This document shows, piece by piece, positions 14,820 through 23,102 of a stretch of 32,504 nucleotides of DNA. The stretch lies in NCBI GenBank assembly GCA_029007925.1, contig JAQXIT010000071.1, positions 1 to 32,504 of the forward strand, written 5' to 3'. Source of the stretch: Bacillota bacterium. Lineage in GTDB: Bacteria; Bacillota; Clostridia; Oscillospirales; Oscillospiraceae. The position numbers and the translations under genes were made by a program. The first letter of the stretch is position 1. Each line of letters starts with the position of its first letter. The notes below the pieces were generated by a model. It saw nothing but the letters and a program-made list of their open reading frames with translations. It was not told where the DNA came from and did no database searches.

Positions 14820-17800
14820 TTACTCCACGGATTTCAGGGCTTCCGCCATATTGATTTTGTCCAGCCGGAAGTGGAAGATAAAGTCCACCGCCGCCACCGC
14901 AGCCAGGGTCAGCAATATGGCATACAGGTGCGAACCCACACTGAGGCGGGGCTGGAACCAGACCATATCGATTTTGATCTGACTGATGACAAAGTCCAGC
15001 AGGAACTTTCCGCCGATCAGTCCCAAGCCGGCGCCGAACACCGAAAGGAGGATATTCTCCTTGAACACATAGGCGGAGGTCTCGCCGGCGTTGAAGCCCA
15101 GCACCTTGATGGTGGCAATCTCCCGGATCCGCTCGGTGATGCTGATGTTGGTCAGATTATACACCACGATGGCAGCCAGCAGGCCGGCGCAGATTACGAT
15201 GGTAATCACCACCAGATCCAGCGCTTTCATCATGGAATTCACCATTTCCGCCTGATCCTGACTGACGTTGATGTTCATCACGTCCTTCATGCCGCCGATG
15301 GCGGCGCTGACGGTATGGACATCCCTGCCCTCCCGGACATTCACAAAGGCGGTTTGGTATTCGGGCATCTCGCCCCACTGCTCCGCCACAGTCTGCGGCG
15401 TGACGATCATGTAATTGTAGACATGATTGTCATAGATTCCCGAGATCCGAACCGTCAGAGTCTCCATATCCGTGGTGCGCACCGTGACGGTGTCGCCCAC
15501 GCTGATGCCCGCCAGATCCGCGATGCCCGCCGTCAGGAAAGCCTCCCCGGTGCCGGGCATATCCATGGATTCCCCGCCGCAGTGGAAATCGAGAAAGGTT
15601 TTGACGGAGCTGTCGCCGGCGATGAGATAAATGCTCCGGCTTTGATCGTTATGCTCCAGCTCCACGCTGGATTGGTAGAAGAAGCCCACATCCTGGGCAT
15701 CGGATTCCAGCGCTTCCCGGAAGGACTGCTGCATCTGCTCAGTTTGCCCCTCGGAGAAAAAGACCTGCATATCATAGCGGCTTACTTCCTCGAATTGGAT
15801 ATTGACAATATCCGACACGGTATTCCGGAAGCCGAAGCCGGTGAGAAGCAGGGCGGTGCAGCCGCCTACGCCAACCAGCATCATCAGCAGCCGCTGCCGA
15901 TATCGGAAGACGTTGCGCAGCATCACCTTGTTCAGGAAACCCATCCGGTTCCAGAAGGGCAGATACTCCAGGAAGATTTTCTTTCCGGCGGTGGGCGCCT
16001 TGGGACGAATCAGCTCCGCCGGTACCTCCCGCAGGGTTCTGCGGCAGCAGTACCAGGTCACCAGCGTGGAAACGGCGGTATACACCAGCACCACGGCGAT
16101 GCACAGCGGCCAGTCAAACAACAGCACCACTCCCGGTGTGATGTTGAAAATGATACAGTAGGCTTTCCACAGGATCCACGGGAAAACAATGCTGCCCGCC
16201 ACCACGCCCAGCCCGCAGCCGATCACCGCTGCGCTGCCGGAATAGAGCAGATACTTCCGGATGATGGCGTAGTTTCCGTAGCCAAGCGCTTTCATGGTGC
16301 CGATCTCGGTTCGTTCTTCCTCCACCATACGGGTCATGGTGGTGATGCACACCAGCGCCGCCACCAGCAGGAAAAATGCCGGAAACACCCGGGAAACGCC
16401 GCTGACAATATCGGAATTGCTGTCCAGCGCCATATAACCGGCGTTGGTGTTCCGGGTCAGGGCAAAGACGTCCGGCTCCTCCATCTCATCAATGTTCTGA
16501 CGAGCCTCTGCCAGCTCCGCCTCCGCGTCATCCAGCTCCGCCTTGGACTTTGCCAGTTCCGCTTCCGCCTCTGCCTTGCCGGTCTCGTAATCTGAGCGGC
16601 CCTTGGCAAGCTCCGCTTCACCGTCGGCCAGAGCTTGCTTGCCCTCTTCCAGTTCCGCTTTTTTGCCGTCCAGTTCCTTCTGTGCCCCTTCCAGCTCCAG
16701 CGCGCCGGCCTCGATCCGGGCGGAAGCCGCCGCAAATTGGCTGTCCGCCTGAGCCTGATTGCTGTCCAGCTCCACAAAGCCCTCATGGATGGTCTCCAGC
16801 GCGTCCTCCAGAGTCACTTGTGTGGACTCCAGTTCCGCTTTCTTGGCCTCCAGCTCCGCTTTCTTGGCTTCCAGCTCCTGACGGGTGGCTTCCGCCTCAG
16901 TCTTTTGGGCATAATACTCCTCCAGCTTCGCGGTTTGCTCCGCCAGACGATTCTCCAAATAGGAAATCAGTTCTTCATTACCGGTAAGCTTCGCCGCCTC
17001 CAGAGACCGCTGGGTGGTCTGCACCTGAATCTCCTGCAGGCTGATGGCCAGCTCCAGTAAGGGCATGGCATCATCGATCTGCTTCAGGCCGTCCTCTACC
17101 TGTTTCAGACCGCTTTCGATCTGCGCCAGGCCGTCCTTCACCTGCTTCAGACTCTCATTGACGGTTTTGTAATTCTCCAGAAGCTCCTTGTTTGCCTGCG
17201 CCAGTTGGGCATAGGTTTCGGCTTTGGTATTTTCCAGCTCCAGCCGGGACTGGGCGAGCTGCTGCGCGTTCTCGTTCAGCAGTTTCTGGGCATCGCTGAG
17301 CTGGGCCTCGCCGTCGGCCAGAGTCTGACGGTTTTTGTCGATTTCCGCCTGCGCGTCCTCCAGCTTCTTCAGTGCGTCGGCCAGCTCCAGACGCAGCTTC
17401 TCCTCCGCCTCGGTATAGGCTTTCTGTCCGTCGTTGAAGTCCCGCATACCATCGGCGTAGGCCTGCTCCGCCTCCTGCTTCACATTCAGGAAGCGGTTGT
17501 GGGCCAGAGGTGTGATGGCAAGCTTCAGGCGATCCGCGTTTTCATCCAGCGCGTCGTTGTATTCCCCGGAATAGATCGCCCAGTCGCCGGGGATCGTCAC
17601 ATGGATCTCCGTAACATAATCCACCGCAAAGGCTTCCTGCGGAAGGTAGATATAGCTGCTGAGGCTGCCGCTGCCCAGCGTGGTGGTGCCTCTGGTGGTA
17701 TCCATATACAGCGGTGTGCTGACATAGCCCACTACCGTGAAGGTATGGCAGTTCAGGCTGTCCAGCGTATCGGCGTCATTGGCGTCGGAGATCACCACCC

Positions 17801-18248
17801 GGGTGCCGATCACATCCTTTGTGGCTCTGGCGCCGTCCACCAGGCATTCGTCGGGGCTCTGGGGCATCCGTCCCGCCAGCAGGCGAACCCGATCCACCCG
17901 CTCCGGCAGGGAATGGAGCCGGTAGACCCGATCCTCGGCGCCATCGCCGAACTGGGCGAAAGCATCCAGCGTCACCGTTCCCTCGGCATCCGCGATGCCG
18001 TCCATGCGGGCGATGGCGTCCACATCCTCCCGGCTCCAGCCGTAGGTGTTCAGCAGCCGCAGGTCGAACATATTCTGCTCGTCGGTGTACTTCTGGCCGG
18101 TGGCCACCATGTCCGTCTTGGTGACCCGCAGACCCACAAAGATCCCGCATCCCAGGGCGATGATGGCCACAATGGCTATGTAGCGTCCCAGAGAGGCGCG
18201 TATGGTGCGGCTCAGATTTTTCCGCATTCCGTTGTGCTTCATTACCAT
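14820..18248 (-). CDS. FtsX/MacB-type ABC transporter permease with long coiled-coil insert
   Basis: The protein has 1142 residues. Two starts are possible, ATG 18248 (GGAG 5 nt upstream) and ATG 18242 (spacing 11 nt); both overlap the end of the ATPase gene. Membrane span 1 is near residues 20-42 (IAIVAIIALGCGIFVGLRVT). An extracytoplasmic domain follows (about 45-255), then a very long coiled coil (about 260-590) rich in Glu/Ala/Leu/Lys heptads. After that come three membrane spans of the first FtsX domain, with TMRMVEEERTEIGTMKALGY as the coupling helix. A second extracytoplasmic domain and a second FtsX domain (EIATIKVLGFNAGE) end the protein. With the ATPase next to it, it forms a mechanotransmission-type complex. 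Its cargo or partner is unknown. Confidence 0.9.
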   Translation of the reverse strand: MVMKHNGMRKNLSRTIRASLGRYIAIVAIIALGCGIFVGLRVTKTDMVATGQKYTDEQNMFDLRLLNTYGWSREDVDAIARMDGIADAEGTVTLDAFAQFGDGAEDRVYRLHSLPERVDRVRLLAGRMPQSPDECLVDGARATKDVIGTRVVISDANDADTLDSLNCHTFTVVGYVSTPLYMDTTRGTTTLGSGSLSSYIYLPQEAFAVDYVTEIHVTIPGDWAIYSGEYNDALDENADRLKLAITPLAHNRFLNVKQEAEQAYADGMRDFNDGQKAYTEAEEKLRLELADALKKLEDAQAEIDKNRQTLADGEAQLSDAQKLLNENAQQLAQSRLELENTKAETYAQLAQANKELLENYKTVNESLKQVKDGLAQIESGLKQVEDGLKQIDDAMPLLELAISLQEIQVQTTQRSLEAAKLTGNEELISYLENRLAEQTAKLEEYYAQKTEAEATRQELEAKKAELEAKKAELESTQVTLEDALETIHEGFVELDSNQAQADSQFAAASARIEAGALELEGAQKELDGKKAELEEGKQALADGEAELAKGRSDYETGKAEAEAELAKSKAELDDAEAELAEARQNIDEMEEPDVFALTRNTNAGYMALDSNSDIVSGVSRVFPAFFLLVAALVCITTMTRMVEEERTEIGTMKALGYGNYAIIRKYLLYSGSAAVIGCGLGVVAGSIVFPWILWKAYCIIFNITPGVVLLFDWPLCIAVVLVYTAVSTLVTWYCCRRTLREVPAELIRPKAPTAGKKIFLEYLPFWNRMGFLNKVMLRNVFRYRQRLLMMLVGVGGCTALLLTGFGFRNTVSDIVNIQFEEVSRYDMQVFFSEGQTEQMQQSFREALESDAQDVGFFYQSSVELEHNDQSRSIYLIAGDSSVKTFLDFHCGGESMDMPGTGEAFLTAGIADLAGISVGDTVTVRTTDMETLTVRISGIYDNHVYNYMIVTPQTVAEQWGEMPEYQTAFVNVREGRDVHTVSAAIGGMKDVMNINVSQDQAEMVNSMMKALDLVVITIVICAGLLAAIVVYNLTNISITERIREIATIKVLGFNAGETSAYVFKENILLSVFGAGLGLIGGKFLLDFVISQIKIDMVWFQPRLSVGSHLYAILLTLAAVAAVDFIFHFRLDKINMAEALKSVE

Positions 18249-18943
18249 TCAATCTCCGAAATGTCCACAGGGTTGTCGTTTTTCATCTGGGAGATCACCG
18301 TACCGTTTTTCACCCGGATGACCCGGTCGGCCATGGCGGTGAGGGCGCTGTTGTGGGTGATGATGATTACGGTCATCCCCGTCCGGCGTCCGGTGTCCTG
18401 CAGCAGCTTCAGAATGGCCTTGCCGGTCTGATAATCCAGTGCGCCGGTGGGCTCGTCGCACAGCAGCAGCTTGGGATTTTTTGCCAGCGCCCGGGCAATG
18501 GCTACCCGCTGCTGCTCTCCGCCGGAGAGCTGACTGGGGAAATTCTTCATCCGCTGCTCCAGTCCCACATCCCGCAGCACCTGCGCCGCGTCCAACGGAT
18601 CCCGGCAGATCTGGTTAGCCAGCTCCACATTCTCCAGAGCCGTGAGATTTCCGATCAGATTGTAGAACTGAAACACAAAGCCCACATCGTGCCGGCGGTA
18701 TTCCGTAAGCTGTTTGCGGTTCAGCTTGGAGATCTCCTGCCCGTCCAGAAAAACATGTCCGGTGGAAAGGGTGTCCATGCCGCCCAGAATGTTCAGCAGC
18801 GTGGTCTTGCCTGCGCCGGAAGGGCCCACAATGACCACCAGTTCCCCCTTCTCCACGGTAAAAGAGGCATCGTGCAGGGCGGTAATCTGCACCTCGCCCA
18901 TATGATAGGTCTTTCCAACGTTATCAAACTCCACAAAGGGCAT
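18242..18943 (-). CDS. ABC transporter ATP-binding protein, LolD/MacB class
   Basis: The protein has 233 residues. Walker A is GPSGAGKTT, the Q-loop region is [14 protein letters not shown], the signature is [15 protein letters not shown], Walker B is [12 protein letters not shown] and the switch His is in IITHN. These are the features of ATPases that pair with FtsX-fold permeases and drive conformational work across the membrane without transporting through the membrane core. GAGGTG precedes the ATG. The stop overlaps the permease start, so the two products are made in step. Confidence 0.96.
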   Translation of the reverse strand: MPFVEFDNVGKTYHMGEVQITALHDASFTVEKGELVVIVGPSGAGKTTLLNILGGMDTLSTGHVFLDGQEISKLNRKQLTEYRRHDVGFVFQFYNLIGNLTALENVELANQICRDPLDAAQVLRDVGLEQRMKNFPSQLSGGEQQRVAIARALAKNPKLLLCDEPTGALDYQTGKAILKLLQDTGRRTGMTVIIITHNSALTAMADRVIRVKNGTVISQMKNDNPVDISEIEW

Positions 18944-18972
18944 AACGCTTCACCTCATCCTTTGTTTTTTTT

Positions 18973-18981
18973 ATTGTAGCA
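18973..18981 (-). promoter_or_regulatory. Extended -10 upstream of the ABC transporter operon
   Basis: On the minus strand TG-C-TACAAT (TACAAT at 18973-18978) lies about 30 nt upstream of the ATG at 18943. The -35 region is poor. Confidence 0.45.
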
Positions 18982-19030
18982 CAATTTCCGGCGAATTTGA
19001 GAATAATCAGTGAATTCTTGAAAAGAAAAT

Positions 19031-19058
19031 AAGCCGCGGCGAAAATACGCCGCGGCTT
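19031..19058 (-). terminator. Intrinsic terminator of trpS
   Basis: AAGCCGCGGCG (19031-19041) pairs with CGCCGCGGCTT (19048-19058), 11 bp with a 6-nt loop. On the minus strand it is followed by a T-rich run (ATTTTCTTTTC), 20 nt after the trpS stop. Confidence 0.88.
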
Positions 19059-19077
19059 TGTGTATGGATGCCCGAAC

Positions 19078-20091
19078 TCAGGGGGCTACAAAGCCCACCT
19101 TCTTGTAGACCTTGCGAAGAGTCTTTTCCGCCACGTATCCGGCCTTCCTGGCACCGTCCCGGTAAACGGATTCCAGATACGCCTTGTCCTTCATCAGACG
19201 GGTGGCTTCCTCCCGGATGGGGCGCAGGGTTTCCACCACCGCCTCGCCCACCTTGGGCTTGAAGGCGCCGTAGCCCTGACCGGCAAACTCCGCCTCGATC
19301 TGCTCGTAGGTTTCACCGGTGCAGGCGGAGTAGATGGTCATCAGGTTGGCCACGCCCGGCTTGTTCTCCCGGTCGAAGCGGACGCAGTGTTCCGTATCGG
19401 AATCTGTGATGGCCCGCTTGAACTGACGCATAATGACCTCCGGTGGATCCATCAGCAGAATCCGGCCGGTGTCCTCATTCTCGGACTTGGACATCTTGGC
19501 GGTGGGGTTGGTAAGGCTCATGATCCGGGCGCCCACCTTGGGAACATAGGGCTCCGGAATCTTGAATACATCGCCGTAGACACCGTTGAACCGGCGGGCT
19601 ATGGTATGGCACAGCTCCACGTGCTGCTTCTGATCCTCGCCAACCGGCACCAAATCCGGCTGATACAGCAGAATATCCGCCGCCATCAGGCTGGGATAGG
19701 TGAACAGGCCGCCGTTGATGTTGTCGGCGTTCTTGGCGGACTTGTCCTTGAACTGGGTCATGCGGCTCAGCTCGCCGAACATGGCGTAGCAGTTCAGCAC
19801 CCAGCCCAGCTCCGCGTGCTGGGGAACATGGCTCTGGATGAACAGGGTGTTTTTCTCCGGATCCAGGCCGCAGGCGATGTACTGGGCAAGCTGCTCCAGC
19901 GTCCGCCGGCGCAGATCGGCAGGGTTCTGCCGGACGGTGATGGCGTGCAGATCCGCCATAAAGTAAAAGCAATCAAATTCTTCCGCCCGGGCACTCCAGT
20001 TCTTGATGGCGCCCAGATAGGAGCCCAGGGTCAGGTCTCCCGAGGGTTTGATGCCGGAGAGCATTCTTTTTTTCACGGTTGTTTCTTCCAT
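19078..20091 (-). CDS. trpS: Tryptophanyl-tRNA synthetase
   Basis: The protein has 337 residues, normal for bacterial TrpS. It charges tRNA-Trp in the cytoplasm. The class I signature appears as PSGDLTLGSYLGA (16-28), the usual TrpS variant of HIGH. GEDQKQHVEL (151-160) and the KMSKS loop at 199-203 are intact. AGGTG precedes the ATG at 20091. It has its own promoter back to back with gltX and its own terminator. Confidence 0.98.
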   Translation of the reverse strand: MEETTVKKRMLSGIKPSGDLTLGSYLGAIKNWSARAEEFDCFYFMADLHAITVRQNPADLRRRTLEQLAQYIACGLDPEKNTLFIQSHVPQHAELGWVLNCYAMFGELSRMTQFKDKSAKNADNINGGLFTYPSLMAADILLYQPDLVPVGEDQKQHVELCHTIARRFNGVYGDVFKIPEPYVPKVGARIMSLTNPTAKMSKSENEDTGRILLMDPPEVIMRQFKRAITDSDTEHCVRFDRENKPGVANLMTIYSACTGETYEQIEAEFAGQGYGAFKPKVGEAVVETLRPIREEATRLMKDKAYLESVYRDGARKAGYVAEKTLRKVYKKVGFVAP

Positions 20092-20120
20092 AATCGGACA
20101 CCTCCCATTTCGTTACCCGC

Positions 20121-20149
20121 ATTCTAGCACAGACGCGGGAAAAACGCAA
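20121..20149 (-). promoter_or_regulatory. Promoter of trpS
   Basis: On the minus strand: TTGCGT (20144-20149), 17-nt spacer, TAGAAT (20121-20126) with TGC before it (extended -10). The leader is only about 25 nt, leaving no room for a T-box. Confidence 0.65.
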
Positions 20150-20156
20150 TCAAAAA

Positions 20157-20185
20157 TTGACAATATGTTCCGGGGATGTTATAGT
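20157..20185 (+). promoter_or_regulatory. Promoter of gltX
   Basis: TTGACA (20157-20162), 17-nt spacer, TATAGT (20180-20185): a perfect -35 and a -10 with one mismatch. It lies 7 bp from the -35 of the divergent trpS promoter. The leader of about 30 nt holds no T-box. Confidence 0.85.
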
Positions 20186-20220
20186 ATAGGGTAGATTTTT
20201 GAAAAGAAGAGGTAATACCC

Positions 20221-21864
20221 ATGGATTATCAAGCACTGGCTGAGCTGCTGTTCCCCGACGTCACCGACACGCCGGAAATGCTGGAGGCCCGTTATCCCGC
20301 CCGTGACCTGCCCGAAGGGGCGGTAGTCACCCGGATGGCTCCCTCTCCCACCGGATTTGTTCATCTGGGCAATCTGGTCATGGGACTGACCGCAGAGCGC
20401 ATGGCGCATCAGAGCGGCGGCGTTCTGTTCCTGCGGGTGGAGGACACCGATGCCAAGCGGGAGGTTCCCGGTGCCGTGGAGGTGCTCATCAACACTCTGA
20501 AGCACTACGGCATTCAGTTCGACGAGGGCGCCACCATCGACGGCGACAGCGGCAATTACGGCCCCTACCGCCAGAGTACCCGGGCCGCCATCTACCATGT
20601 CTACGCCAAAAAGCTGGTCTCCCAGGGGCAGGCCTATCCCTGCTTCTGCACCGAGGAAGAGCTGACCGCCATGCGGGAAAAGCAGGAAGCCGCCAAGGAA
20701 ACCACCGGCTACTACGGCGCCTACGCCGTCTGGCGTGACCGTCCCATGGAAGACATCCAAGCCCAGCTGGAAGCCGGCCATCCCTGGGTTCTGCGGTTCC
20801 GCAGCACCGGCTCCATTGAGAATCAGTCCAAATATGACGATCTGGTCAAGGGCAAGCTGACCATCACGGAGAACAATGTGGATCATGTCCTTCTGAAATC
20901 CGACGGCATTCCCACCTATCACTTCGCCCACGCGGTGGACGATCACCTGATGCGCACCACCCATGTGGTTCGGGGTGACGAGTGGATGGCTACCCTGCCC
21001 TTCCACATTCAGCTTTTCAAGGCGTTGGGCTTCCGGCTGCCCAAATACGCCCACATCGGCCCGCTGATGAAGATGGACGGCACTTCCAAGCGCAAGCTCA
21101 GCAAACGGAAGGATCCCGAGCTGGCGCTGACCTTCTACAAGGCAGAGGGTTTCCCCGTCAAGGCCGTCTACGAGTATATCATGACCATCCTGAACTCCAA
21201 TTTCGAGGACTGGCGCCGGGCCAATCCCAATGCCGATGCCACCGCGTTCCCCTTCAGCCCCAAAAAGCTGAATCCCGCGGGCTCCCTGTTCGACTACGCC
21301 AAGCTGGTGGATGTGTCGAAGAATGTCATCTCCCGGATGGATGCCGAGACCGTGTATTCCCTGCTGCTGGAGTGGGCGAAGGAATTCGATCCCGACTTTG
21401 GCGCCAGGCTGGAAGCCGATCCGGATTACGCCAAGCGGATCCTGGCCATCGGCCGGGGCGGCAGGAAGCCGAGAAAGGATCTGGCCACCTGGAAGGAGGC
21501 CAAGCCTTACATGGGCTTCTTCTACGACGAATATCTGGAAGCGCCCGTTTTTGACGAAAAGTTCAGCAAGGCCACCATTCGTACCGTCCTCGAAAAGTTC
21601 CTTGCCTCCTACGATCCCGCCGACGATTCCGCGGTCTGGTTCGACAAGGTCAAGGCCATCACCGCCGAAATCGGCTTCACCACGGACATGAAGGCCTACA
21701 AGGCGGATCCCGATGCCTTCCCTGGCACCGTGGCGGATGTTTCCACCTACCTTCGTCAGGCCGTCACCGGCAAAACCAACTCTCCCGACCTGTACACCGT
21801 CATGCAGATTCTGGGCAAAGACCGCACCGTGGCCCGGATCCGCGCCGTCCTCGCCGGACTGTAA
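20221..21864 (+). CDS. gltX: Glutamyl-tRNA synthetase
   Basis: The protein has 547 residues, somewhat longer than the usual 470-500. It charges tRNA-Glu. APSPTGFVHLGN (40-51) is the HIGH region, CFCTEEEL (141-148) lies in the zinc-binding-type insert region, and KLSKR (292-296) is the KMSKS loop. GEIWM-type motif appears as RGDEWMATLPFH. The C-terminal anticodon-binding part is present and ends SPDLYTVMQILGKDRTVARI. It is a monocistronic unit with a strong promoter and terminator. Whether it also charges tRNA-Gln cannot be told from this window. Confidence 0.97.
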   Translation: MDYQALAELLFPDVTDTPEMLEARYPARDLPEGAVVTRMAPSPTGFVHLGNLVMGLTAERMAHQSGGVLFLRVEDTDAKREVPGAVEVLINTLKHYGIQFDEGATIDGDSGNYGPYRQSTRAAIYHVYAKKLVSQGQAYPCFCTEEELTAMREKQEAAKETTGYYGAYAVWRDRPMEDIQAQLEAGHPWVLRFRSTGSIENQSKYDDLVKGKLTITENNVDHVLLKSDGIPTYHFAHAVDDHLMRTTHVVRGDEWMATLPFHIQLFKALGFRLPKYAHIGPLMKMDGTSKRKLSKRKDPELALTFYKAEGFPVKAVYEYIMTILNSNFEDWRRANPNADATAFPFSPKKLNPAGSLFDYAKLVDVSKNVISRMDAETVYSLLLEWAKEFDPDFGARLEADPDYAKRILAIGRGGRKPRKDLATWKEAKPYMGFFYDEYLEAPVFDEKFSKATIRTVLEKFLASYDPADDSAVWFDKVKAITAEIGFTTDMKAYKADPDAFPGTVADVSTYLRQAVTGKTNSPDLYTVMQILGKDRTVARIRAVLAGL

Positions 21865-21868
21865 ACAG

Positions 21869-21906
21869 AACACCTCCAAAGGGAAATCCCCTGGGAGGTG
21901 TTTTTT
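21869..21906 (+). terminator. Intrinsic terminator of gltX, shared with rpe
   Basis: AACACCTCC (21869-21877) pairs with GGAGGTGTT (21894-21902), with an inner GGG/CCC pairing in the loop, followed by T6 (21901-21906). The T-tract overlaps the rpe stop codon on the other strand (21905-21907). Confidence 0.9.
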
Positions 21907-22555
21907 ATCCTTCAATCTGCCGGACAAAGGCGGGTTTGTCCGCAGCTTTGTAGAAAGCGGATCCGGCAACCAGCACATCGGCGCCGTTTTCCTTACAGAT
22001 TTCGCCGGTGACCGTGTCCACACCGCCGTCCACTTCCAGATGGCAGCCGGGACGGCGCTCGTCGATCATCTCCCGGAGGGTGCGGAGCTTGGGCATCATA
22101 TCGGCCATGAATTTCTGCCCGCCGAAGCCGGGCTCCACGGTCATCACCAGAACCAGATCGCATTTATCCAGGAACGGAAGCACCGCCTCCGCAGGGGTGC
22201 GGGGCTTGACCACCACGCCGGGACGGACGCCCATGGCGGCAATCTTGTCCAGCGCCGCGTGGATGTTTTCCGGGGTATCCGCCTCCACATGGACGGTCAG
22301 GTAGTCCGCGCCGGCCTTACAGAATTCCTCCACATACCGGATGGGGCAGTCGATCATCAGATGCACGTCCAGCACCATGTCCGTGATGGGGCGAATGGCT
22401 TTGACCATGGAATAGCCGAAGGACAGGTTCGGCACGAAGTGGCCGTCCATAATGTCCACATGGAGCCACCGCGCTCCGGCTTCACCGGTTTTGCGGATGT
22501 CCCGCTCCAGATTCACATAGTCCGCGGCCAGAATGGATGGGGAAAGAATCGCCAT
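21905..22555 (-). CDS. rpe: Ribulose-phosphate 3-epimerase
   Basis: The protein has 216 residues, the normal length. It interconverts ribulose 5-phosphate and xylulose 5-phosphate in the pentose phosphate pathway. Signatures: SPSILAADYVNLERDI, HVDIMDGHFVPNLSFG (metal His and catalytic Asp), LDVHLMI, VMTVEPGFGGQKF and LEVDGGVD, closing with VAGSAFY for phosphate binding. AGGAGG precedes the ATG. No promoter is seen in the 46 nt between it and the tRNA terminator, so it may depend on readthrough from the tRNA unit. Confidence 0.98.
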   Translation of the reverse strand: MAILSPSILAADYVNLERDIRKTGEAGARWLHVDIMDGHFVPNLSFGYSMVKAIRPITDMVLDVHLMIDCPIRYVEEFCKAGADYLTVHVEADTPENIHAALDKIAAMGVRPGVVVKPRTPAEAVLPFLDKCDLVLVMTVEPGFGGQKFMADMMPKLRTLREMIDERRPGCHLEVDGGVDTVTGEICKENGADVLVAGSAFYKAADKPAFVRQIEG

Positions 22556-22600
22556 GGGAATCCTCCTTTACAAATTGCCCGTGTGCCGGGCTGAATAACA

Positions 22601-22632
22601 AGAAAAAAGACCTTTCCGAAGAAAGGTCTTTT
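22601..22632 (-). terminator. UUCG-loop terminator immediately after tRNA-Leu
   Basis: On the minus strand AAAAGACCTTTC, a TTCG tetraloop and GAAAGGTCTTTT form a 12-bp stem (22605-22616 with 22621-22632), followed by T-rich sequence. The hairpin begins at the last base of the encoded CCA. Confidence 0.9.
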
Positions 22633-22719
22633 GGTGGGCGAGGCGGGACTTGAACCCGCACGTCCGCAGTGAACACTAGAACCTGAATCTAGCGAGTCTA
22701 CCAATTCCACCACTCGCCC
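22632..22719 (-). tRNA. tRNA-Leu (anticodon CAG)
   Basis: The minus-strand gene folds with acceptor stem GGGCGAG (22713-22719) and CTCGCCC (22636-22642), discriminator A (22635) and an encoded CCA (22632-22634). The anticodon stem CTAGA/TCTAG encloses the loop TTCAGGT, giving anticodon CAG, which reads CUG leucine codons. The long variable arm is that of a class II tRNA (Leu), and the T-arm GCGGG-TTCAAGT-CCCGC is canonical. The body is 85 nt without CCA. Confidence 0.97.
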
Positions 22720-22759
22720 ATATGCTGTTCCGGTTGGGCTCTCACCCGACCGCTTGGCT

Positions 22760-22788
22760 ATCATACCACGGAGGTCCGGATTTGTCAA
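22760..22788 (-). promoter_or_regulatory. Consensus-like promoter of tRNA-Leu
   Basis: On the minus strand: TTGACA (22783-22788), 17-nt spacer, TATGAT (22760-22765). The -35 is perfect and the -10 has one mismatch, as expected for a stable-RNA promoter. Confidence 0.9.
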
Positions 22789-22817
22789 CACCTTTTTTCG
22801 GGAAATTTGAAGTTTTT

Positions 22818-23033
22818 TCAGTCCTTGTAATAGAGCAGGCAATGGCAGTAGCCCTTGAAATTGGGATCGGCGATCTGCTCCCGGAATTCCCGGCACATGC
22901 ACTTGTTATCCTCGGTGCGCTGGAGACGGCAGGGGCAGTATCCGCCGGTGCGCTTCAGTCCCTCCCGCACGGAGGCCACGATCTCCTTATCCTCATTCAG
23001 CCGAACCGCCATTGCAGACACATCCTTTTTCAT
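22818..23033 (-). CDS. Ferredoxin-thioredoxin reductase catalytic-subunit-like protein
   Basis: The protein has 71 residues. Three Cys-x-Cys motifs, CPC (33-35), CMC (45-47) and CHC (63-65), are the pattern of FTR catalytic subunits, which hold a 4Fe-4S cluster next to a redox disulfide and pass electrons from ferredoxin to thioredoxin. It is shorter than the plant/cyanobacterial subunit and the spacing between motifs differs. No variable subunit, ferredoxin or thioredoxin gene is adjacent. The ribosome binding site for ATG 23033 is poor; ATG 23012 (MAVRLNEDKE), 10 nt after AAGGA, is an alternative start. Confidence 0.85.
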   Translation of the reverse strand: MKKDVSAMAVRLNEDKEIVASVREGLKRTGGYCPCRLQRTEDNKCMCREFREQIADPNFKGYCHCLLYYKD

Positions 23034-23062
23034 TTATCATATCATCCCTGTCAAGTGGCAGG

Positions 23063-23091
23063 AAAAACGGGAGCGGGTTGCCCCGCTCCCG
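23063..23091 (-). terminator. Intrinsic terminator of the starch-binding surface protein gene
   Basis: CGGGAGCGGG (23068-23077) pairs with CCCGCTCCCG (23082-23091), 10 bp with a 4-nt loop, followed on the minus strand by T5 (23067-23063), 12 nt after the stop. Confidence 0.9.
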
Positions 23092-23102
23092 CGAATGGAA
23101 AA

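Noticed and set aside
14817-16595. Long plus-strand open frame opposite the FtsX-type permease
   Set aside because: Antisense shadow of a strongly supported permease gene; His/Gln-rich composition typical of shadows.
16480-17460. Repetitive-looking DNA in the permease gene as a possible repeat array
   Set aside because: It is explained by heptad repeats (Ala-Glu-Leu-Lys codons) of the encoded coiled coil; repeats are imperfect and in frame.
23049-23054. TTGACA on the minus strand just upstream of the FTR-like gene
   Set aside because: It is only 15 nt from the ATG, leaving no room for a -10 and transcript start before the gene.
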